From: Tiliqua scincoides
Taxonomy: Eukaryota; Chordata; Lepidosauria; Squamata; Scincidae
Reading direction: 5' to 3'
DNA: 64,000 nt
NCBI RefSeq assembly: GCF_035046505.1
Contig: NC_089822.1
Location: 81,761,659 to 81,825,658 of the forward strand
Position 1 is the first letter of the stretch; every line of letters begins with the position of its first letter. This document shows, piece by piece, positions 1 through 11,074 of this stretch. Under the pieces are notes generated by a model. It was not told the origin of the DNA, did not search any database, and saw only the letters and a program-made list of their open reading frames with translations. The translations under genes and the position numbers were made by a program.

Positions 1-660
1 TTTTGGTCTTTGGTGGGGTGTTCAATGTATGAATACCGTAAACCTGTGTCTTTCTGTTTTAAAATGTTCACTGAGGTACTCTTTAGATGCAGCTAATTTT
101 CTGTGATGTGATCCATGTGCATCTGGTAGTTTTATACCAATAATATGACCATGTGAATGCAGTAAGGATTGCATGGATCTTTCCTACAGTTGACACCTCC
201 TTGACTCTGGTTATGAAAGCACCAGCACTTCCAGTCATAAAAACGCATTCACTTGAACACTTAGTTGCACCCACAGATGTGATATTCACTATGCCATTTG
301 GCCCTGCATGTTTCTTTTGTAAATTGCAGGCACAGGAGCCCTCATCTGGATTGGGACTGTGATGTGGAGGGAGGGGCTCTGGAATGTTTTGCACCTGTAA
401 TGGTCCAAGCCAGATCAGAGCCCCTTGCAACTGCTAGTGGATTTGGAGGAGAGTTTGACATTGATTGGTGCAGTTTCCTGAGTGGAGGCTTGTCTCTCTA
501 AGCAGAAAAGGCCACGGGAACCTTTACTCTGCGGTATGTCTTTCTGGTTTAGTGGTACAGACAAGTGGATGAAGACAAGTAGAGGCAAAATGAGGAACTA
601 AATGAAATATAGAAAATCAGTCATGCTTTGATTGGGACAATATGTAGAATAAAACCACTG

Positions 661-663
<3 letters not shown>

Positions 664-694
<31 letters not shown>
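664..694. repeat. (CT)n microsatellite, unit A
   Basis: An uninterrupted CT run. The unit C counterpart is longer. Confidence 0.95.
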
Positions 695-698
<4 letters not shown>

Positions 699-994
699 AG
701 TGCTCAGGGGAAGCAAGGGAACAACACAAAACTATGACCAGCGAGGAACGACACTGTAGTACTTTGTTCCCATTGTGGTTTCAATCCTGATTACTCCCCC
801 CCCCCCCGTGCACTTTTAAAAATAAGAAATAAACTATTGCTTCCACCGCAAGAGGGATTCGGACCTTTTATGTAATGCCTGTAACAGTAACATGTGTGCA
901 TTTTTCCTCTGAAGAATTGGCAGATTGTTCCTGCTTTGGGAGGCATTTCACGCCATCATGGGAGCAGAATAACTCTCAGAATTCAGAGCCTAAT

Positions 995-1160
995 GGCCCA
1001 ATCCTATCCAATTTTCCAGTGCCGGTGCAGCCATGCCAATGAGGCTTGCACTGTATCCTGTGGTGTGGAGGCAGTCACAGAGGCCTCCTCAAGATATGAG
1101 AACATTTGTTCCCTTACCTCAGGGCTGCGCCAGAGTTGGAAAGTTGGATAGGATTGGGCC
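995..1160. mobile_element. Short terminal-inverted-repeat element (MITE), unit A
   Basis: It starts GGCCCAATCCTATCCAATTT and ends with the near reverse complement (AAGTTGGATAGGATTGGGCC). The flanks CTAAT and CTAAG may be a short target duplication. Relatives lie at 18550, 3258, 21051 and 32061. The superfamily is unknown to me. Confidence 0.7.
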
Positions 1161-1289
1161 CTAAGGATGCAACTCCTGGCAGCAAGCCCCACTGAATACA
1201 GCAGGACTCACCTCCAAAGAAGCATACACAAGATAATGCAGACCCCCTCTTTTTACCATGTCCAATGCTTCACGTTACTCAGCTATATG

Positions 1290-1425
1290 AAGTAATTGAA
1301 ATTAGCCATTTTGCTTGGAGTTACAGTTTTTAACAGAAATAATATTTCACATTTTCAATCACTGAATATATACATAAATTAAATACATGCGTTCAAGTTG
1401 ACCAGCAATACAAATACTGATAGCA
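1290..1425 (-). repeat. IFN flank block Z, copy 1 (no IFN attached)
   Basis: It shares the landmarks ACAGTTTTTAA and GTTGACCAGCAA with block Z2, which lies 2 kb downstream of the unit A IFN, and with the inverted copy. It has no IFN at the expected distance, so it looks like a relic of a lost tandem unit. Confidence 0.6.
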
Positions 1426-1698
1426 GTTACCAGTATACAAATTACATCTTTGCAGTGTCTTAAGAGGATATTGTGGAAGCTTGAAAAGCGCAAGAGCTGT
1501 TTGGCAAGGTTGGTCATTGCACTAGGAAGAGAAATGGACAGTTCTCTGAGTTTCTCTCATAGAATAACACCAAATGGGGATAAAAGCCCATTTGAAGAAA
1601 AGGGTATTTATAGTCAATCTGTCTGTTTAAACTGCCTTAAGCCTATGAGACTAAAGCCTATGGGTCTACAAGAAAGACAGCCTATAAATACTGTAATC

Positions 1699-1979
1699 CT
1701 GTGGTTTGCAAACTCTCCGGGAGTTTGAAACCCGCAGTAAGTCTTGGTGGGGGCGGGGGGGGAGGCAGCAGGGGCAGGGGGGAGGCAGCGACGCGATCCC
1801 CAGGATCGCATCGCTCAGGGGGCTTTAGGAACTGGGATGCACTCACCATTGCTGTGCGCGGGGCACCCTGAGTGAGCGCCTCCCGGGCGCCCCAGGTCAG
1901 GGAAGTGGAAAGTGGAGCGATCTGCTCTGCCTCGCAAAAGCGGAAGCGGAGTGCAATCGCCCCAGTTTGAATACCACTG
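1699..1979. mobile_element. hAT non-autonomous element, shortened copy
   Basis: The ends are CTGTGGTTTGCAAACTC and CAGTTTGAATACCACTG. The target duplications are CTGTAATC (1691-1698) and TTGTAATC (1980-1987). It is the same insertion as 19254-19935 in unit C but lacks about 400 bp of its interior. Confidence 0.85.
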
Positions 1980-2059
1980 TTGTAATCAATAAAATAAGGG
2001 TTTGCTGGCTGCAACGGCTCAGCCAGAGGCAAGGGGAAGCTCTTCCCCTTACCCCTGGG

Positions 2060-2355
2060 CAGTGGCATCACTAGGACTCACGTCACCTGGTGCGGGAGGC
2101 CTGCACGTCACCCCATGTAGTGGGCGTGGCAACACCCCAGGTGGGCGTGGTGATGTACCATCGTCCCACCCCCACCGGTCTTTTGGCTGTACCTTTTGTT
2201 AGAACACAGATATTTCAATGTGGATTGTTTCATTGCATTCTGCATGAAATTATGCATTGATTGATATATAACATGATGGTCTTATTCCTCCATATTCTGA
2301 TTTTAGTGATTTTGAAAACTTGTAGTCTCTCTCACACACATACCCTGTGTCAACT
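2060..2355 (+). mobile_element. hAT element with CAGTGGCATCACTAGG terminus, left part only
   Basis: It begins CAGTGGCATCACTAGG and matches the left half of the complete element at 62180-62784. The right end is missing; the sequence passes straight into block W. Confidence 0.7.
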
Positions 2356-2490
2356 TAATGTGAAAATGAATTTTGGTGAGAGTGAAAATCAAAAGTACCT
2401 TGCTGCATCAAATCTGCGTTTTTCAGTCTTCATGTCATGAGCTCAGAATGACAAACTGTTGGAATTTGCCAAAAATGTTGTCCCAGTATG
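2355..2490 (-). repeat. IFN upstream block W, copy 1
   Basis: About 130 bp at roughly 90% identity (by eye) to 8325-8460, which lies just upstream of the unit A IFN promoter. It contains GTGAGAGTGAAAATCAAAAG, which has GAAA-type IRF half-sites. No IFN lies next to this copy. Confidence 0.7.
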
Positions 2491-2639
2491 TGAAGAGGTG
2501 CTGGCTTCCAGGTAAGTGTGCTTAGAGTTTCATGAAGTCATTCAGAAGCAGCTCAGAGAGTAGCGGAAGAGCAGATGTTTGCCCTCAAGAGACAAGTCAT
2601 TGAAGAAATTAAATGAAAGAGGAATGATTTGGGAGATCT

Positions 2640-2765
2640 GCTCTAGTTGCAGGCTCATTCAGCTGTTTTTGTTACATCACTGGCTGTGGGTTAAGCTGGA
2701 GGGGGAAAGAGAAGTGTTTCAAATTCCCCAGTAATTTACAACTGTTTCCTTTTAAAGTCATTATT
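2640..2765 (-). repeat. IFN flank block Y, copy 1 (no IFN attached)
   Basis: Landmarks are CTCATTCAGCTG and CACTGGCTGTGGGTTAAGCT, followed by a conserved stretch to CTTTTAAAGTCATT. It is paralogous to the block about 0.8 kb downstream of each IFN. Confidence 0.65.
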
Positions 2766-3257
2766 TGGCACAGTGCCATAGCCTTGAATTACACAAGTAT
2801 TCTTGAAGGAGAGTTTTCTATGTGAATGCATTTAGACATTTTTGTTCTTGACCTGATCCTTGGTTTTGTTATCATTAACAATGTGATTGTTCATTCACAC
2901 AATTATTTGGGGGGTTCCTTTCTGATTTTCAAATACCGCAGTTCTTGTGGAATATGTTTTGTTTCATTACCGGAAAGATTCTCATGAGTCAGAGCTGGAT
3001 CCAGATTTTTGGGCCTCTCTAGCTTCCTCCAAACCCCTCCCCCTCAGCCACCTTCTGTACAGACAAGAAAAAGAGAGGAGGAGCAAGTGATCATGGTTGA
3101 CAGATCACACTCTCTTGCTACTTCTCAGTCTCAGGATGGGGAACATTGTGCTTCAGAATGCTAACCAGAGAGTGCACCAGCCAGACCTTCTCTGGCCAGA
3201 CTCTGAATGAGAGAATGGAGCACTTTCTGCCTCCAAGACTTTTTCCTGCTGACGAAT

Positions 3258-3804
3258 GGCCCAATCCTATGGTCCTGCTGTACCACTGGAACCTGTGTTC
3301 TGCTGCCGCCACCACACATTTAATGGTGGTCACAAAATGTGATGCACCATAGAGCACAGCCTAGCTGCTGCCGCAAAAGGTGAGCAGTGGCAGCCAGGTG
3401 TCAGCAGCCCCCGCGGGAGCCCTGGCACCAGCGAAGTTGGTGTGGTGGTGAGTGGGTTGTGTGTAGAATAGGATGAGCTGAACAGGGTTGGGACTGGGGA
3501 AAAGTGGGGTGTGTGCTGAGGGTGGAAAGGGGACAGTTATTGGCAGCAGCAGCAGCTCTGCTGATATGCTGACCCCCTTCCTGGCCTTGATCCACCAACC
3601 CAAGTCCACTCAGACTTGCACCAACAGAACTGCTGACACAGGACTGAGCAGACCCATTGGGGCAACAGAGGCTTACTCCCAAACAAGGGAGCAAATGTTC
3701 CCTTACCTGGAGGAGACCACCACGACTGCCCCCTCCTGCAGTATGCGGCGCTTGCTCCTGTGGCACGGCTGCATCAGGATGGTTGGTATTTGGATAAGAT
3801 TGAC
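3258..3804. mobile_element. Longer element with GGCCCAATCCTAT-type termini, unit A
   Basis: It starts GGCCCAATCCTATGG and ends GGATAAGATTGACC, an imperfect inverse. The interior includes the cassette GAGCAAATGTTCCCTTACCT, shared with the shorter elements at 995 and 32061. I see no coding capacity. Confidence 0.5.
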
Positions 3805-4017
3805 CAGGAGGTCTGGCTCAGGTGGTAGATCTTATACGCCTAAAGATCTAGGGATGTCAGTTCTAAACAACCAGAAGTGACTGAGAGCTGTCAATGTGCT
3901 GGTAATGTTGATGAGTGGACCCTTGTTGAGAGAAAGGAGTTACTGTCAGCCAAGCATGGGAGGCAAATCAGCCAGAGAGAGGCCAGACAGAGAAGGAATC
4001 CAGCTGGAATGAAGGCG

Positions 4018-4165
4018 TTCTATGAAAGATTAGAACTATTGTACTGTAAAAATCCTTATGGAGGTTAAGAAAAGTCTGCCTATTTAAACCATCTTGAATT
4101 AAAGCCTGAGGGGAAATCTGATGACCAAGAAAGGCAGTATATAAATACCGATGCTGATGATAATC
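4018..4165 (+). mobile_element. LINE/SINE 3' tail (L2-like)
   Basis: It has the typical reptilian tail wording: AAACCATCTTGAATTAAAGC, then AAAGGCAGTATATAAATACC. The unit C counterpart is near 21805-21955. Only the tail is present. Confidence 0.5.
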
Positions 4166-4214
4166 AGTTCTTCCATCTCAGGTTGCCAGTACACATTCAG
4201 ACCATCATTGTCTT

Positions 4215-4485
4215 TATCTCCACTGGCTGATGGAAAGTGGACCTAGGGGTCCTAGGTTCTGCCAAAAGTTAGCCCCATTTACTGATGGGAGTTGGAAGGA
4301 GCTTGGAGGAATGGCGGTTTGAGGCCCAATCCACACAACTGAGGCCCAGTGCAGGGCTTTGTCAAAGAGTCTCCCACATCCAGGCTTCTGGAGCCTTCTA
4401 AATTGAGGCTCCTGAGTTTTGTGTGTGCATGAATTGGAAGAAGGAGGATGGCTCCCGGATGGCTCCAGGATTATCTCCACTGGCT
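4215..4485. repeat. 257-bp segment present only in unit A, between 14-bp direct repeats
   Basis: TATCTCCACTGGCT occurs at 4215-4228 and again at 4472-4485. Unit C has a single copy near 22010. The simplest reading is a deletion between the short repeats in unit C. Confidence 0.75.
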
Positions 4486-4489
4486 CAGG

Positions 4490-5260
4490 GCACCCACTGC
4501 TTCTCTGGAATCTGATGGAAGGTGGACCTAGGGGTCCTAGGTTGGATGAAAGGCCTAAAGGGGTGTGCCAAAGTTTTCATGGAAAGGGGTGGGTTTTGTG
4601 GAGGGGATGTGAAGGAAACCATCCTGCAAGTATTCCAGAAGGCAGGTCCAAGTATAAGGGGCAGCAAGGAAGATGCAGCAGAGCAATTTGAGGAGAGAAG
4701 ATCTTTGGGGAGGGTTGAGGGGATGGAGCTGGAAGAGTGAAGATTGCAGTTAGGACTTTAGTGGGATATGAGAGCTAAGAGGTAGGGAGAGACTTTGCCA
4801 GGAGCCAAGGAAGACTTTGAATATCAGGGCCAGGTGCAAATGCAGGAGTAGATAAGAAGTCAATGAAGAGTTGCAAGGATGGGAGTGATGGGGGCAGTGT
4901 GATGATGGAGATGAATGACCGTAGCATGGGAGTGCTGGTGGGAGGCGAGGGAACAAAGATGAGCAAATAGAAGTTCGGTGAGAAGGAGGCTGCAGCAGCC
5001 AAGGCGAGAGGTAACCAGGGCATGAACTTGAGCTTTGCTGAAAAGGTGATGTAAAAATAGTGTAAAGGGAGAAGCGACAAGATTTGTTGCAGACTGAATA
5101 TGAGGAAGAAAGGAGAGACGGGAGCTGAGGTGAAGCTGATGCTCAGTACCTGTGTCTTCACTTGGGAGCAAAAACAGGAAGTGGGCCAGCTGGACCAGAC
5201 TCTCTCATATCCATCCGAAAAGGAGAAAAACGGGATGCCACCCCTTTCAACCACACTTTT
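4490..5260 (-). mobile_element. LINE fragment, reverse transcriptase C-terminal region
   Basis: The minus-strand translation has VHALVTSRLG, followed by a TPILATLH-like stretch. These match the HALVTSRLDYCN ... LHWLP landmarks of the CR1/L2 group past the catalytic core. The frames are broken. The unit C counterpart is at about 22030-22765. Confidence 0.5.
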
Positions 5261-5289
5261 CGTATTGTTGTTATCCAGATGTGTAAAAT

Positions 5290-5425
5290 AATTCACAATA
5301 ACCATATTGCTTCCACTTGCAGTTTTTAATAAGAATAATCTAAAAACTTTCCATCACTAAAGTGTACAATAAATAATACAATAAATAATACTAAAGACAA
5401 TAAATAAGTTGACCAGCAACATAAA
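5290..5425 (-). repeat. IFN flank block Z, copy 2 (belongs to the unit A IFN)
   Basis: Landmarks are TTGCTTCCACTTGCAGTTTT and AAGTTGACCAGCAACATAAA. It lies 2 kb downstream of the gene in gene orientation. A TTC microsatellite follows at about 5438-5463. Confidence 0.65.
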
Positions 5426-6173
5426 TACTGGGAAAAATTTCTTCTTCTTCTTCTTCTTCTTCAGAATATTATATATGACTTTGCAGTAGCGTTTCAAAAT
5501 ATAAATAACATCTTCAGAGTGTATAAAATAATCAGTTAAAATTATATAGAGCTAGAGGATTTTGTAATCTGCCCACCAAATGAAAACAATTTGCCCTGAG
5601 ATACTGTTCCGTCACACTTCTCCAGAACAAAACTCCACAAGATTCATTGAGGTGTTCTCTGGTGGTACCAGCCTTGGTCATTGAGGTGTTCTCTGGTGGC
5701 GCCAGCCTTGGGGTTGGTTTTTCCTGCGAATTATAAATTGTGCAAAGAACCCTTTCCACACTGATTTTTCCATCATAGACTCCTTGCACATGTTGCAAAG
5801 GATTCTGTGGCATATTCGAGGGCACAGACACCTTTTCCATAGGGCAGTAAGTCTTCTCCTTGCCCCATGAGAATCAAATGTACAGCCTAAGAATATCCAT
5901 CACCTGCGCCTGCACACAATATAGGGGGATCAGCAGTGTGGGTCTACAGGGTTGTTTGTCTGCCATTACCCCCATTTGTATGGGGAGCTTGCCAAGAACC
6001 CTAAGTTTTCAAAATCTTCATTCTCTGGGTGGTTCAGATTTGTCTGTCCTCACAAAGATGCCTATTCAGCACAAAATCTTGTTGGAACAAGGGCCCCTTC
6101 TATCCCACTGTGTTCTATAGAATTGTACTGTGCTGTAGTGAGGTGTTGTGAAGGATGCCTTATTTGTCTTTAG

Positions 6174-6275
6174 GTGCAGAACCTGCTGGTGGAATCCATG
6201 CTGCAATGTAAGCAAGGATCATCCACCCTGTGACAATGGAGGTGAAGAGTAGAAACAGTGTCAGAGAATCTTCTG
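6174..6275 (-). repeat. IFN flank block X
   Basis: It begins GGTGCAGAACCTGCTGGTGG and ends near GTCAGAGAATCTTCT. It is paralogous to 17128-17240 and duplicated at 23660-23765. The function is unknown. Confidence 0.55.
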
Positions 6276-6559
6276 ATAAATTCTTTGGGATCTCCAAGAC
6301 TCACTTGGTCATCCTTTCTCTTCTCTGGAAGCCTTTGTTGCTAATTCCAGACTGCACCTTAATATTTTTAAGAAGCAGTGGAAACTTTTCCATGATTTGT
6401 TAGAAGTGTCATTGTGCTTAGTGAAGCTTAATCATAGGATTGCAGCTTAATCAATAAATTGCAGCAATTTAGGAACAGAGGAAATAAAAAAAAAGGAAAG
6501 TGTAAATTATAACTGCAGGAATCCGGTGGAAGGTGAATGATTTTGGAGCTCCATCCACA

Positions 6560-6700
6560 TTGTAGTTTCATTCAGCTGTGTTCATTGCATCATTCACTGA
6601 CTACTGAAGCTGAAAAGAAAAGAAAAGGAGAAGTTGTTAAAGCCCACATAAAGCCCACATACATTTAGACACATATTTCTTTTAAGTCATCAGAAATATG
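6560..6700 (-). repeat. IFN flank block Y, copy 2 (0.8 kb downstream of the unit A IFN)
   Basis: Landmarks are TTTCATTCAGCTGTGTTCAT and CACTGACTACTGAAGCTGAA. This order (gene, Y, X, Z) defines the ancestral unit. Confidence 0.65.
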
Positions 6701-7022
6701 AAACATTTTGAATGAAAAGGGCTAAGGTTATTGAAACAAAGTTGTGTGATGAAAATGACAGAATGGGTTGCACTGATGCTGGGTGTTGCTTTTCTACAAG
6801 TGACAGATGCCTGCCAATAACACTGAATGTTCTCTTCTGAGGTTGGGGTGAGTGAAGGCCTTATCACTTAAGGGGGTGAAGACAGTGAGACATGGGAACA
6901 GACCTCACCACTGACCGTTCTGCACAGTGAAATCTGAGGGACAAAACTTTAGGATTTGTTCAGAAAAGCATTGGATTAATTTTTAGAAAAAGAGGAAGGG
7001 CTTAGAGATAAATTAGTAAATA

Positions 7023-7341
7023 GAGGCATGCACCGCTTAACAACTGTTCACTTAACAATGGACCGCATATATGATGGTGGTCAAAGCACAATACAGAGGC
7101 TCTTAATGAGGCAATCGCATCTCCCATAACCTGCAGCAGACTGTTTTCACCACAGAGAGACTCTTAATGCAAAGAAGAAGCTATCTATCTCCAGTAGCCT
7201 GTGCAGCTAGCTAGTGTCTGGCAGAGAGTGTCTGTTTACACAACAAAGGCAATCGTTTGGACCGAATGTTCATTTAATGACCTAATCACATAACAACAAG
7301 GATAGGAGAACGTATCCCATTCGTTAAGTGGCACACACCTG
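7023..7341. mobile_element. Tigger/pogo-like MITE, unit A
   Basis: It has imperfect inverted termini (GAGGCATGCACCGCTTAAC and, reverse-complemented, CAGGTGTGTGCCACTTAAC) flanked by TA on both sides. A TA target and CAG-type ends suggest Tc1/mariner-pogo. It is 319 bp with no coding capacity. Confidence 0.55.
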
Positions 7342-7409
7342 TACTTCTTAGCATGGTGTACAGCTTCCAAACTGTGAATTGGCCTTGAATTAAAACATTT
7401 TCAATTTGG

Positions 7410-7415
7410 TTTAAT
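7410..7415 (-). terminator. Polyadenylation signal ATTAAA of the unit A IFN
   Basis: On the minus strand an ATTAAA hexamer lies about 35 bp beyond the stop codon, after an ATTTAAA-like AU-rich stretch. A short AU-rich 3' UTR is typical of unstable cytokine mRNAs. It is the only clear signal close to the stop. Confidence 0.5.
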
Positions 7416-7449
7416 ACAAAAGTGCAACATTTAAAAGTATCCTGTACCT

Positions 7450-8031
7450 TCATTGCTGAATCCTATGGATGAGTTGATTGATTAGCAGAAAACACTGATG
7501 AGCTTCGGTCTGGACACTCTCCCAGGCGCACTGGCTGTACTGTTCCTCTCTCAGAAAGGCCTGGATTCTTTGGAAGTGAGTCTTCACTCTTAGTCTGGTG
7601 AGCTGGAACTGCTGCAGTCTTGGCGATTTGATGCCAGTCTGCCTCTCTGCGTTCAAGCATGTTTTCAGATCCTTCATTTGCTCATCTAGTCTTTTCTGGA
7701 AAACGTCCATGGAAGTCTCATCCCATGCAGATTTGGTATAGTTTTGACGGAAGATCAGTGATGTCTGCTGGAGGATTTCTTCAATGACCACTTTGGCATT
7801 CTCTTCCAGGGACATGTCAATGCTTCTGAGCATGTCTTCGCTGGGCAAGAATTCAGTTCCATCTTCCATGCATTGCAGGTGAACGATGAGACTCATCTTG
7901 CTCCGCAGAAGTTTCAAGTTGCCCTTGTTTGCTTCATGGAGCCTCTCACGAAATTTGCTGCAGTCCTGAGCTGAGATTTCAGTGCAGAAGAGCACCGCTA
8001 GACACACAAGCAGGCACCCCTTTGTGATCAT
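7450..8031 (-). CDS. Type I interferon, intronless (unit A copy)
   Basis: This encodes a 193-residue secreted antiviral cytokine of the type I interferon family, which signals through the IFNAR1/IFNAR2 receptor and JAK-STAT. The reading frame is a single exon, as is usual for amniote type I IFNs. Residues 1-21 form a hydrophobic signal peptide, with likely cleavage after Ala21 (ISA/QDC). The mature part has five cysteines: C24, C54, C125, C168 and C180. The first four match the spacing of the two conserved IFN-alpha disulfides, and C180 is an extra one near the C terminus. The hallmark CAWE motif is at 168-171 and an NYT N-glycosylation site at 97-99. The start was chosen because this ATG begins the signal peptide and lies about 105 bp from a TATA-like box. 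Compared with the unit C gene it differs at residues 32, 68, 100, 135 and 189 and ends one codon later. I cannot say whether alpha-like or beta-like is the better name. Confidence 0.95.
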   Translation of the reverse strand: MITKGCLLVCLAVLFCTEISAQDCSKFRERLHEANKGNLKLLRSKMSLIVHLQCMEDGTEFLPSEDMLRSIDMSLEENAKVVIEEILQQTSLIFRQNYTKSAWDETSMDVFQKRLDEQMKDLKTCLNAERQTGIKSPRLQQFQLTRLRVKTHFQRIQAFLREEQYSQCAWESVQTEAHQCFLLINQLIHRIQQ

Positions 8032-8132
8032 TTTGGAGATGATGGTGTGTGCTCTTGACTGAAGTGCAGAATCTTGGAGATTGGATGTCGGAGAAGATGT
8101 TCTGGCCTGTGGTGCATCTTTGGACCATGCCT

Positions 8133-8212
8133 GGTATTTAACTTCAAGGGCCAGAGTTTTGGTTTTCCCTTTTCACTTTTGCCTTTCTTTCAGCACTCTG
8201 CTTTCACTTCTG
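8133..8212 (-). promoter_or_regulatory. Proximal IFN promoter of the unit A gene
   Basis: Read on the minus strand, a TATA-like TTAAATA lies at 8135-8141, about 105 bp before the ATG. Upstream of it are AAAAGTGAAAAGGGAAAACC (8161-8180) and GAAGTGAAAG (8201-8210). Both fit the GAAANNGAAA type of site bound by IRF3/IRF7, and the second is close to the human IFNB PRDI element. The GGGAAAACC part is a weak NF-kappaB-like match. Virus-inducible expression is inferred from the family. A start site near 8105-8110 is an estimate. Confidence 0.75.
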
Positions 8213-8324
8213 ATCTTCCTTTAAGTTTAACGATCATGTCGACCCCCAATGCTATTCTGGGCCGATGTCAAAATTTGGGGAACAGATTCCATTTGTGGTT
8301 CTTCACATTTCTAAAAGACCATGA

Positions 8325-8460
8325 ATTAATGTGAAAAAGAATTTGGGTGAGAGTGAAAATCAAAAGTACCTTGCTGCGTCAAATCTGCGTTTTTCAATCT
8401 TCTTGTCATGAGCGCTGAATGACAAACTGTTGGAATTTGTCAAAAATTCCTTGCTGTTCT
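8325..8460 (-). repeat. IFN upstream block W, copy 2
   Basis: It lies immediately beyond the unit A IFN promoter, with the landmark GAGAGTGAAAATCAAAAGTA. The very close copy at 2355-2490 and the unit C copies are discussed under findings. A distal IRF-responsive element is possible but only inferred. Confidence 0.6.
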
Positions 8461-9640
8461 TTTACTGACCCAAGTGGAACAATCGAGAGATTTGACTGTC
8501 CTGCCTTTGTCCTGAAGCCACATAAGTCTGATACACACATGCATGTATTCTAGAATTTTAAAAAAATCTCTTCAATAATGGTTTAAGCACCTATACATGC
8601 ACTCTTCCACCAGACAAGATGTAAGTAATTTCCCTGGGGTTTAAAAAAGTACATTGTTGTTTTCACACATTGGACTGAGATAAGCATCTGTCCTCTGACT
8701 GAGGCTTGCTTGACCCTGAGAGGCAGCAGCTCAAAAAGAGTACTGTGGTCCCTGCAAGTATTTGCAGTGCCAGTTGAAGAGAAGCCGCATGGTGCCAGCG
8801 ACTAGCTCTTCCACTGCGAGTGAGTGAAGTGATTCCATGGTCCACCAAGAGGCTGACTCCTTGCCCATAGCACAGGAGTTCCCAATCTGAGCATCACACT
8901 GGAGTGTTGAGAGGCACCTGCCAGGGACATCACAGAAGGCCCGCCACCCAGCAATGAGACCATATTGCAAACCTAAAGATAGCAGCAGCTGCCATGGTGC
9001 AACAAGCAGAGCTGCTGCATGTGTGCTTGAAACCGTCCTCCCATCCAGCCTGGCCTCCCTACTGCAATTTTTAGGATCCTTTTGTCCTTGCAGCCCAGAA
9101 GTAAGTGGCCTGTGACATTGTTGCATAATGTGTTTTGTGTCGTTGCTATTTGCTTCCAGGTTCCAGTGCTGGGAATAGCATTACTGGCTAGATAGGTTTG
9201 GGAAGTGCTGCCATTGCCCTTGGTTCGGGCTAAGAGAACCACAACTTGGCCACGGTGTCACACCATAGCCTTAGCCTTGGAACCACTTTCGTGTCTTCTC
9301 CCTTTCCTCTCCAGTTCTCACCTCCCTGGTTTTCCAGACTCAGATATTTCTTGGATAACCTTCCTACTGCCCAGATATGGCTTCGTAGGTTTAAGCGTGC
9401 CCTGCAAGCATTGTGCAGCTGTTCATGGAATTATCCAGCTAAGGAAAGCAAGGCCAGCTGTATGCTAAATCAGTCATGCAAGAAACTGCTCTGATGAACC
9501 AAAGTGAGACCTGTGGGGATCAGAGGCTTCTTGCCATGAGTCCTATTCCGAACTATGTATTATAGTATTATGATACTAGCCTGGATCGTGGTCTCCTGGC
9601 AGGCACCCAGCACCATGTACACATGTCCACCAACGTTACG
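8461..9640. other. Unassigned sequence in unit A (counterpart 25916-27110)
   Basis: I recognise no gene or repeat family here. Minus-strand reading frames of 131 aa (unit A) and 158 aa (unit C) exist, but their lengths and ends are not conserved and no domain is visible. Confidence 0.4.
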
Positions 9641-9649
9641 CATCAAATA

Positions 9650-9790
9650 GAACAAAGAAGACAACCCTCTCTTATTTTAGCTTCAGGAAGTTTTTATTTA
9701 TTTAAAATAAAGGTATTCAAGTTAATGACCAGCAATATTAGTATCTTCTAATTCACTGAATAGGAATTGTATCTTCACAATGTTCCCAGA
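9650..9790 (-). repeat. IFN flank block Z, copy 3 (no IFN attached)
   Basis: Shared landmarks are TTCAAGTTAATGACCAGCAA and, further on, CCCAGAGGATCAATATTTTA, which aligns with the end of Z1. It is diverged. Confidence 0.55.
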
Positions 9791-10124
9791 GGATCAATAT
9801 TTTAAAATGGTACAAAACTATAGTACATTTAATCTGGACTCTATATATGGGAATAATTTGCCTGAGAGATTGCTTGCATTTCGCATGCCGCATTTTCCCC
9901 ATATATGATCCCATTGGGGTCTGGACAAGTACAGATCTTTGGAGAGTTTCTCAGCTAATTATCAATTAACTTTTTTATTAATGTTTCTATACCAGACAGT
10001 CCAATAAGGAACCATTGCTGTTCTGACATGGAGTTTTCCCCACTACAGAGGATTATGGGACATGTTTCAGGCACACATTTTGTTTATTACGTGGGCTGTA
10101 GCAAAACTATAGGGTGCAGATAGT

Positions 10125-10720
10125 GCTAACATCATAGGGTGGCATCATTGGAGGGGGTGACAAGGGTGTGACACCCGCCATAGCGTGGCAAGGCAGCTGG
10201 CGCAGAGGAGCTGCTGTGGGACAAGGCAACAGCAAGCCACCTTAGTGTTGTTCCACTTGATAGCACTGCAGCAAATGGCTGATCCGCAGAACTGGCTCCA
10301 TTCGCAAGGGGAGGCCTGGGAAGGGACAAGTGCACGTCTTCCCTGTGCCAGCTCCTCCAGCTAGCTCCAGTCAACCTTGAAGGTGCGCAGTGGCACCAAC
10401 CCAGCTGTAGCAGTGAGACCAGCAGCAGCAGCCTCCTTAGCACCCACCTCATTGAGCTGCTCCTTGCACACATCACTGGCTGTGTGGAGCCCCCACAGCC
10501 ACATCTGCTGCTGCTCCTGGGAGCCACTGCCACATCGGGTGGGGCGGAAGGGGCCCTGCTAGGCTGGCTTCTGGCCTTCCTCCCACCTTTCCTCTTCCAC
10601 AGAGGCAGTCCAGGAGGGGCAAGACCAGAAAGAGCTGAGCCATGGATGTGACAGCAACCACACTGGGTGACCCAGTGCAGTGGGTCGCTGTACATGAGGT
10701 ACAGTGGAGCCACTGCACAT
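10125..10720. repeat. GC-rich unclassified interspersed block (counterpart about 27595-28165)
   Basis: A GC-rich block with abrupt edges against AT-rich DNA. It holds spurious long frames (for example 193 aa on the minus strand) rich in Ser, Ala and Pro with no domain. It is probably a non-autonomous element, but I could not define its ends. Confidence 0.3.
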
Positions 10721-11074
10721 GAGCCATTCCTGTTTTGCTTTCGTTTTCCATTTGTTCCTTTGTGCTCAGTATGTTTTCCTCACGTCTTCTGCATATCTCC
10801 TTCGTGATCTACTTCACTGGAAAAGTTTGTGTTTCCTAATGGCTTCTTCATATGCTGACATGCAATTCCAATTTGTCCATGTTTACTTGGATGTAAGTCA
10901 CAGTATGTGCAGTCACACATACTTCCAGGTAAATATCAATGGGTTATATCAATACATCAGTAGGTTGGTAGCCCTTGTGAAACCACTGAGCAACAGATGA
11001 GATGCAGTCAGAAAGAACAATGCTTTTGCTCCCCAGAAACACATCACTGGGAAGAGTGAAAGAGGAATCTCTGA

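Noticed and set aside
4775-5305. 176-aa minus-strand frame resembling a membrane protein
   Set aside because: It overlaps a LINE fragment whose recognisable protein landmarks are in another frame.
10132-10713. 193-aa minus-strand open frame in a GC-rich block
   Set aside because: It has low-complexity Ser/Ala/Pro/Leu composition, no domain, and the unit C counterpart is altered by an indel. GC-rich DNA gives long chance frames.
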